Source: a virus
IMG/VR virus record: IMGVR_UViG_3300011116_000171
Span: 1-34,207 of that record
Direction: 5' to 3' (one strand)
DNA length: 34,207 nt
Shown here: positions 31,257 to 34,207 of the stretch, one piece after another
Numbering within the stretch: position 1 is the stretch's first letter
Layout of the letters: every line of letters starts with the position of its first letter
Made by a program: the position numbers and the translations under genes
Notes under the pieces: model-generated
Seen by the model: only the letters and a program-made list of their open reading frames with translations
Told to the model about the DNA's origin: nothing
The model's database searches: none

Positions 31257-31262
31257 GTGCTG

Positions 31263-31386
31263 GCAGAGTGATGTCTGTTCAGTTTTGCCTACCACAGACC
31301 CTTTCGGGTTGCTTTGAGTGTTTACTAAATGGTTGGTAGGCTATTTATTAAACAACATCACCTTAGAGCAACCCCAAAGGGTTTTT
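31263..31386 (+). ncRNA. Candidate structured RNA with pseudoknot, ending in a terminator
   Basis: Arms 31299-31318 and 31362-31381 pair over 20 positions (17 Watson-Crick, 2 G-U, 1 mismatch), followed at once by TTTTT. Inside them, 31319-31330 pairs with 31343-31354 (11 of 12), with a 7-base bulge on one side. The apical loop TGGTAGGC (31334-31341) is fully complementary to GCCTACCA (31287-31294), 5' of the stem, giving an 8-bp pseudoknot. The G-U pairs favour selection as RNA over a DNA cruciform. It could be a separate small RNA or the 3' end of the repressor messenger. No Rfam family is recognised by eye. Confidence 0.6.
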
Positions 31387-31392
31387 CTATTT

Positions 31393-31570
31393 CTGCGGTC
31401 ACAGTTGGACGGGAACCGACACCAGCGACTGCGATACAAGTGCTACTGGGGGATAGTTGTTGCAACAGCACATAAACCGGTGGCGAAGTTAGTGCCGGTA
31501 CAACGAAAGACTGACGGGTTCTGTTGGCTCCATGAGGCAGATGAAGGCGAACCTAGGAAGGCTGGGTTCG
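31393..31570 (+). ncRNA. Second block of hairpins, possible non-coding RNA
   Basis: The elements are: GCGGTC 31395-31400 with GACTGC 31427-31432 around GTTGG 31404-31408 with CCGAC 31416-31420; GTGCT 31440-31444 with AGCAC 31467-31471 stacked on GTTG/CAAC 31456-31466; ACCGGT 31476-31481 with GCCGGT 31494-31499; and CGAACC 31548-31553 with GGTTCG 31565-31570. A 91-codon frame crosses the area (31318-31593), but it has no ATG, no ribosome-binding site and many codons rare in this genome. No end signal is seen. The sense strand is assumed from the first block. Confidence 0.4.
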
Positions 31571-31632
31571 TTCCACCAAAAGGCAGAAGTTAATCATTAC
31601 TAACATATAATATATAAAATACTGCAAAATCA

Positions 31633-31719
31633 AGGGTTTATCCCTATAAATATTCTTTGCATAATTAAGACTTCTTAACTATACTGACGTTACTTAATAA
31701 CGAGTGAGATAGAAAAGGA
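31633..31719 (+). promoter_or_regulatory. Operator/promoter module D (rightward)
   Basis: The blocks appear in the same order as in module A: a 22-bp block (31633-31654) identical to 28717-28738, TTGCAT (31657-31662), the palindrome TTAAGACTTCTTAA (31665-31678) filling the 17-base spacer, TATACT (31680-31685), and the leader block AGTGAGATAGAAAAGGA (31703-31719). The total length is 87 bases, as in module A. It would drive the gene at 31728 and probably the rightward early arm. Confidence 0.8.
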
Positions 31720-31727
31720 GCCGCAAA

Positions 31728-31985
31728 ATGTACGACAAAACAGCAGAAAAAGCCGCGATTGCAATTAGAAATGCAATGTATGAAAACCCAGCTTGGCACG
31801 TTGGACGCCATAACGATGGCACACCAGCCCTTGATATTGACGCAATGAACCGCGAACTTGAGGATGGTTTGATTGAAGGCTGGCTTGGCATTAAAGAAGT
31901 TGAGGCCTGCACCCTTTCACAGTGGTCTTGCGCGATGGATTGGTTGATTGCTCAAGAACGCGATGCTAACCTCGCTGACCAATAA
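31728..31985 (+). CDS. Hypothetical early protein (85 aa)
   Basis: AAGGAG precedes the ATG. The acidic product has a helix-rich N-terminus (MYDKTAEKAAIAIRNAMYEN), then HVGRHNDGTPALDIDAMNRE and LEDGLIEGWLGIKEVEACTL. The family is unknown. It is the first gene behind module D and so probably the earliest rightward product. Possible roles include host takeover, but there is no motif evidence. Confidence 0.65.
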   Translation: MYDKTAEKAAIAIRNAMYENPAWHVGRHNDGTPALDIDAMNRELEDGLIEGWLGIKEVEACTLSQWSCAMDWLIAQERDANLADQ

Positions 31986-31996
31986 GGAGGTTCCAC

Positions 31997-32287
31997 GTGA
32001 AACATATAGAATTCTTTGCAATCAGCTTTTTTATAATCTTCTGCGCTGGTATTCAGACCACCAAAGCCCAAACCTACGTTATTACCAACCCGCAAGGCTT
32101 TGTGACAGGCACAGTGCAGATACAAGGCACACAAGGCCAAGTCGTAAATAACGCGGGCGCGACGGTGCAGAACTTCACCATATATTCAAACCAAGTCGTG
32201 ACCCCGCAGGGCTACGCTATCGGCACACCCAGCTACACTGTGCCGCCAAGCCCACCCTCACCACCCAGCCCAAGGGTGTTGCAATGA
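31997..32287 (+). CDS. Secreted protein with signal peptide and proline-rich tail (96 aa)
   Basis: The GTG start has an excellent AAGGAGG 7 bases upstream. Residues 1-24 are a Sec signal peptide: basic start, hydrophobic IEFFAISFFIIFCAGI, and cleavage likely after TKA. The mature part is a beta-rich, Gln/Thr/Val-rich domain, with a proline-rich ending (VPPSPPSPPSP). It would be exported to the periplasm. A phage protein exported early could act at the envelope, for example to block superinfection or protect the host, but nothing in the sequence proves this. Its stop overlaps the next start as ATGA. Confidence 0.7.
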   Translation: MKHIEFFAISFFIIFCAGIQTTKAQTYVITNPQGFVTGTVQIQGTQGQVVNNAGATVQNFTIYSNQVVTPQGYAIGTPSYTVPPSPPSPPSPRVLQ

Positions 32288-32481
32288 CTACCTTTACAAC
32301 CGAAGACAGAATCCACGCGTATAGCCATTACGTCTTGCTGGATGAGCATGGTCAGGCTATGCGCACAGTCAAATCAAAGCATGAGGCCGAAAACTTGATT
32401 AAAACCTATACAGATTGGTCATACAAATTTGTCAAAGCTGAAAAAATTGACCTTTCAAACCTTGGTGAGGCTCCATTTTGA
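32284..32481 (+). CDS. Small hypothetical protein (65 aa)
   Basis: The ATG at 32284 overlaps the secreted protein's stop (ATGA). The product reads MTTFTTEDRIHAYSHYVLLD then EHGQAMRTVKSKHEAENLIK. It is a small alpha/beta domain without a signal or membrane helix. The pattern is that of many phage accessory proteins of unknown role. It is coupled to the following small TM gene. Confidence 0.62.
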   Translation: MTTFTTEDRIHAYSHYVLLDEHGQAMRTVKSKHEAENLIKTYTDWSYKFVKAEKIDLSNLGEAPF

Positions 32482-32576
32482 TTGAAACTGTCATGACCTT
32501 TTTTGCAATCAGCGTGTTTATCCTGTTTGCAACCTTTATGATTTTGGCCGCATTTCTTTACTATTGGATGGATTAA
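32478..32576 (+). CDS. 32-aa single-TM peptide (TTG start)
   Basis: A TTG at 32478, with GAGG at about 8 bases upstream and overlapping the previous stop, gives MIETVMTFFAISVFILFATF then MILAAFLYYWMD. An ATG at 32493 would give 27 aa. Nearly the whole product is a membrane helix. The stop (TAA) is followed at once by the next ATG. Existence is supported by the exact packing between genes. The function is unknown. Confidence 0.5.
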   Translation: MIETVMTFFAISVFILFATFMILAAFLYYWMD

Positions 32577-32597
32577 ATGAACGCATACGAATTAGCA
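32577..32597 (+). repeat. 21-base direct repeat at gene starts (with 33124-33144)
   Basis: The first 21 bases of the genes at 32577 and 33124 are identical, and the gene at 33396 differs by one base over the same stretch. This marks duplicated gene heads. Confidence 0.85.
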
Positions 32598-32909
32598 GAT
32601 TATGTTGCTGATAATGGATATATTGGAACTGGCACAACGCATGAAGTAGCCAATATGCTTCGCCAACAAGCAGACCGCATAGCGCATTTAGAAATGTTAC
32701 TTGCAAATAGAAATGAAATTATTGATAAATTGGACTTAACCACACCGCAAATAAAAGAGTTAAGTGATGAGGAACTCAATAAAGCGTTTGATTACTACTG
32801 CGAAACAGATGAAGGCGTATTGCGGTTTAACTATGAACTTCGTGACGAGTGGAAGAAAGAACAGTTAATCCGTTGGAAAGAAGCATTTAAGAAAGCGAGT
32901 GAAAAATGA
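32577..32909 (+). CDS. Early modular protein, MNAYELA family (110 aa)
   Basis: It starts MNAYELADYVADNGYIGTGT and has VANMLRQQADRIAHLEMLLA (coiled coil), then an LSDEELNKAF module and a C-terminal FKKASEK. It shares its N-terminal block with the genes at 33124 and 33396, and its LSDEE and KKASEK blocks with the gene at 32906. It starts right after the upstream TAA, and its stop overlaps the next ATG (ATGA). The mix-and-match pattern suggests duplication and recombination among small phage accessory genes. The function is unknown. Confidence 0.68.
   Translation: MNAYELADYVADNGYIGTGTTHEVANMLRQQADRIAHLEMLLANRNEIIDKLDLTTPQIKELSDEELNKAFDYYCETDEGVLRFNYELRDEWKKEQLIRWKEAFKKASEK
32654..32677 (+). repeat. 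24-base direct repeat (with 33467-33490)
   Basis: An identical 24-base stretch encodes MLRQQADR in the genes at 32577 and 33396. Together with the shared gene heads it indicates recent duplication or recombination. Confidence 0.85.
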
Positions 32910-33127
32910 AGCCTGTTGCATGGATGATTATAGATGTGGATAACGGAAAATCACTTCAGTCTAAAGAAAGCAAATTTTCGGAAATAAATATTCCACTTTA
33001 CACCTCACCAAGAGAGTTAAGTGATGAGGAAATAAAAGCAATAGCCAATAATTTAACTTGCACCCCAGATAAGAATTGGAATGTTTTATTTGCTAAAGCA
33101 ATACTAAAGAAAGCGAGTGAGAAATGA
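32906..33127 (+). CDS. Early modular protein (73 aa)
   Basis: The product MKPVAWMIIDVDNGKSLQSK followed by PLYTSPRELSDEEIKAIANN has a small beta start, the shared LSDEEI helix, and the same KKASEK ending as its upstream neighbour. Its stop overlaps the next ATG (ATGA). In phages the KPVAWM...PLYTSP combination recurs in small accessory proteins without known role. Confidence 0.65.
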   Translation: MKPVAWMIIDVDNGKSLQSKESKFSEINIPLYTSPRELSDEEIKAIANNLTCTPDKNWNVLFAKAILKKASEK

Positions 33128-33399
33128 ACGCATACGAATTAGCAAAATATATTGAAGATGACCTTCAAATTCAAGAAGGCATTGCTGATATGCTTCGTGA
33201 GCAAGCAGAACTAATACGAAATTTGCAAAAGTCGCTTGGTTTTAAAAATAGTGGATATGAAACTATTAATTTAACACCACAAACAAAGCCATTAACTGAT
33301 GAGGAAATATGGAATTGGTTTAAAGAAAATACTGCTTTGACAAAAGAATCCGCATTGAGAATTGCTAGAGCAATAGAAGAAAGGCATGGGATTAAATGA
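33124..33399 (+). CDS. Early modular protein, MNAYELA family (91 aa)
   Basis: The N-terminal MNAYELAKYIEDDLQIQEGI and IADMLREQAELIRNLQKSLG repeat the pattern of the gene at 32577. The first 21 bases of the two genes are identical. The C-terminal half has an LTDEEIWNWFKENTALTKES module. It is ATGA-coupled on both sides. It is a helical protein of unknown role. Confidence 0.66.
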   Translation: MNAYELAKYIEDDLQIQEGIADMLREQAELIRNLQKSLGFKNSGYETINLTPQTKPLTDEEIWNWFKENTALTKESALRIARAIEERHGIK

Positions 33400-33575
33400 A
33401 CGCATACGACTTAGCAAATGCTTTAAAAGATGATTGGGCTGATAAATTTAGATTTGATGCCGCAGATATGCTTCGCCAACAAGCAGACCGAATCACCATG
33501 CTGGAAAAAGAAACTAACGCATTACGCAAGCAATTAATTGCCGCCTGTAATGAGTTGATGGAGTTAAAGCGATGA
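33396..33575 (+). CDS. Early modular protein, MNAYDLA family (59 aa)
   Basis: The 59 aa product MNAYDLANALKDDWADKFRF then AADMLRQQADRITMLEKETN is the shortest member of the local family: N-terminal block plus coiled coil only, with a basic end (ALRKQLIAACNELMELKR). It carries a 24-base stretch identical to the gene at 32577. It overlaps the next gene by 4 bases (ATGA). Confidence 0.66.
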   Translation: MNAYDLANALKDDWADKFRFDAADMLRQQADRITMLEKETNALRKQLIAACNELMELKR

Positions 33576-33955
33576 CATTCCAAACCTTTTATGCCCTCTA
33601 TCCTCGCAAAATGGGCCGCAAAGAGGCTGAAAAAAGCTGGAAGAGGCTTACCCCTATTCAGCAATCAGAATGCCTTGAGGCCCTGCCAAATTATTTGAAA
33701 TACTGGAAGTTAAAAGAGACGGCAAAAGACTTCATTCCATACCCCGCCACGTTTTTAAACCAAGAGCGTTGGACGGATGAGTTAGACCTTGAGCCATTGG
33801 TCAGCAAAAAGCCTGAACTGCCTTGGTATAGCACTAACGAACTGACCCTCAAAAAGGCCGCAGAAGTTGGTGTTACCCCATACGCTGGTGAGGACTGGCC
33901 ACAGCTACGCTCACGCATTAGCGCACAAATTAAGCGGCTGGAAGAGCAGTTGTGA
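33572..33955 (+). CDS. Replication-protein C-terminal-like protein (127 aa)
   Basis: The product contains FYALYPRKMGRKEAEKSWKR, then a helix and PYPATFLNQERWTDELD. This pairing (YPRK...PATxLNQxRW) is usually the C-terminal domain of phage replication-initiation (O/DnaD/DnaT-like) proteins, where it contacts the helicase or loader. Here it stands alone without the N-terminal DNA-binding domain, so it is either a separate subunit or a reduced form. A GTG-started gene overlaps its end. As no helicase or polymerase is encoded, it may be the adaptor that recruits host replication proteins. Confidence 0.65.
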   Translation: MTFQTFYALYPRKMGRKEAEKSWKRLTPIQQSECLEALPNYLKYWKLKETAKDFIPYPATFLNQERWTDELDLEPLVSKKPELPWYSTNELTLKKAAEVGVTPYAGEDWPQLRSRISAQIKRLEEQL

Positions 33956-34125
33956 ACAACGAGAAACAGCGGATTGAATACCTTGCAAACTGGTACATTG
34001 GTGTTGGCCAGCGACGCGGGTGGGATGAAGTAAAACGATTAATAGCGCAGTACCCTGATGATGCCGAAAAGGTGAGAGAAAGGATGAGAGAAATATGGAA
34101 AAGTACGACCCACACGAAGCAATAA
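33952..34125 (+). CDS. Small protein crossing the genome join (57 aa)
   Basis: The GTG at 33952 overlaps the preceding stop (GTGA). The frame ends at TAA 34123-34125, which equals 43-45 in the left copy of the terminal repeat. The product reads MNNEKQRIEYLANWYIGVGQ then RRGWDEVKRLIAQYPDDAEK. It is a helical, charged protein of a kind common in phage early regions, with unknown function. It overlaps the gene starting at 15 (34095) by 31 bases. Its continuity across the join supports circular closure. Confidence 0.68.
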   Translation: MNNEKQRIEYLANWYIGVGQRRGWDEVKRLIAQYPDDAEKVRERMREIWKSTTHTKQ

Positions 34126-34207
34126 ATTACATTTACACAAACTCTGATGCATACGCATTAGCCAAGGGCCATTTGGCAGAACTTGAGGTTTGGAAGTCCA
34201 GCCTCAA
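34081..34207. repeat. Terminal direct repeat, right copy
   Basis: Exact duplicate of bases 1-127. Positions 34095-34207 are therefore the truncated second copy of the gene starting at 15 and should not be counted as a separate gene. Confidence 0.95.
34095..34207 (+). CDS. Duplicate 5' fragment of the 109-aa gene
   Basis: Identical to 15-127. It is truncated only by the end of the window, and in the closed circle it continues at base 128. It is listed to make clear that it is the same gene as at 15-344. Confidence 0.9.
   Translation, partial: MEKYDPHEAINYIYTNSDAYALAKGHLAELEVWKSSL

Noticed and set aside
31511-31580. tRNA/tmRNA-like look of GGGTTCGTTCCACCA and GACGGGA
   Set aside because: The T-loop lacks the conserved A, no matching acceptor, D-arm or anticodon arm can be formed, and the tmRNA 5' sequence is not present.
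31318-31593. 91-codon open frame in the repressor-downstream gap
   Set aside because: No ATG and no ribosome-binding site, many rare Arg and Leu codons, and it runs through a 20-bp stem, a T run and several hairpins. It is more likely non-coding. Its late part is not clearly random, so protein conservation should still be tested.
1-34207. CRISPR array, diversity-generating retroelement, retron, integrase/attP and insertion sequences
   Set aside because: I found no regularly spaced repeats, no reverse transcriptase, no integrase or transposase, and no variable-repeat/template pair.

Overview
The window is one bacteriophage genome, apparently complete. The last 127 bases (34081-34207) repeat the first 127 exactly, so the sequence closes into a circle of 34,080 unique bases. 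Almost every base is coding, genes commonly overlap by ATGA, GTGA or TAATG junctions, and a full set of virion genes is present: terminase, portal, scaffold, capsid, connector, tail nozzle, ejection proteins, fibres and lysis. There is no tape-measure protein, tail sheath or long-tail gene. This points to a short-tailed (podovirus-like) phage. The GH19 endolysin and the TM-plus-coiled-coil lysis protein point to a Gram-negative host. I see no integrase, DNA polymerase, RNA polymerase or tRNA.

Layout. (1) 31014-34125, running across the join into 15-2148: a rightward early/DNA-metabolism arm with a Cro/YdaS-like repressor, small accessory proteins, a replication-protein C-terminal-like ORF, three nuclease or resolvase genes in a row (PD-(D/E)XK, Ref-like HNH, RusA) and a SAM methyltransferase. 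(2) 2176-4577: a Dps-like protein, four tiny basic proteins and a ParB-domain/DNA methyltransferase fusion. (3) 4578-28086: the rightward late region. TerS, TerL and portal are followed by a large fibre and a GT9-like protein, then scaffold, capsid and a strong terminator. After that come connector, nozzle, a GNAT, three ejection-type proteins, a cassette of fibre/receptor-binding proteins and the lysis genes. (4) 28048-28644 and 28892-30891: two leftward units. One holds small membrane or unknown proteins. The other has an SSB-like protein and a RecB-like exonuclease, which together look like a recombination/replication pair.

Regulation and non-coding DNA are the most interesting part. A 14-bp palindrome, TTAAGACTTCTTAA, occurs perfectly in two promoters 3 kb apart in inverted orientation. 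Degenerate copies lie in the leftward promoter at 30.94 kb and on the start codon of the repressor. The two perfect sites sit inside matching 87-bp regulatory modules that share both ends. This looks like a small regulon of the 76-aa HTH protein. Just after that gene is a 480-base gap with its own promoter-like sequence. It holds a 20-bp plus 12-bp nested hairpin ending in TTTTT whose apical loop can form an 8-bp pseudoknot, followed by a second block of hairpins. I propose one or two undescribed phage non-coding RNAs there. A second structured gap with mutually exclusive pairings lies at 28741-28879.

Functions rest on motif reading by eye. No database search or folding program was run. Host assignment beyond Gram-negative is not supported by the sequence.
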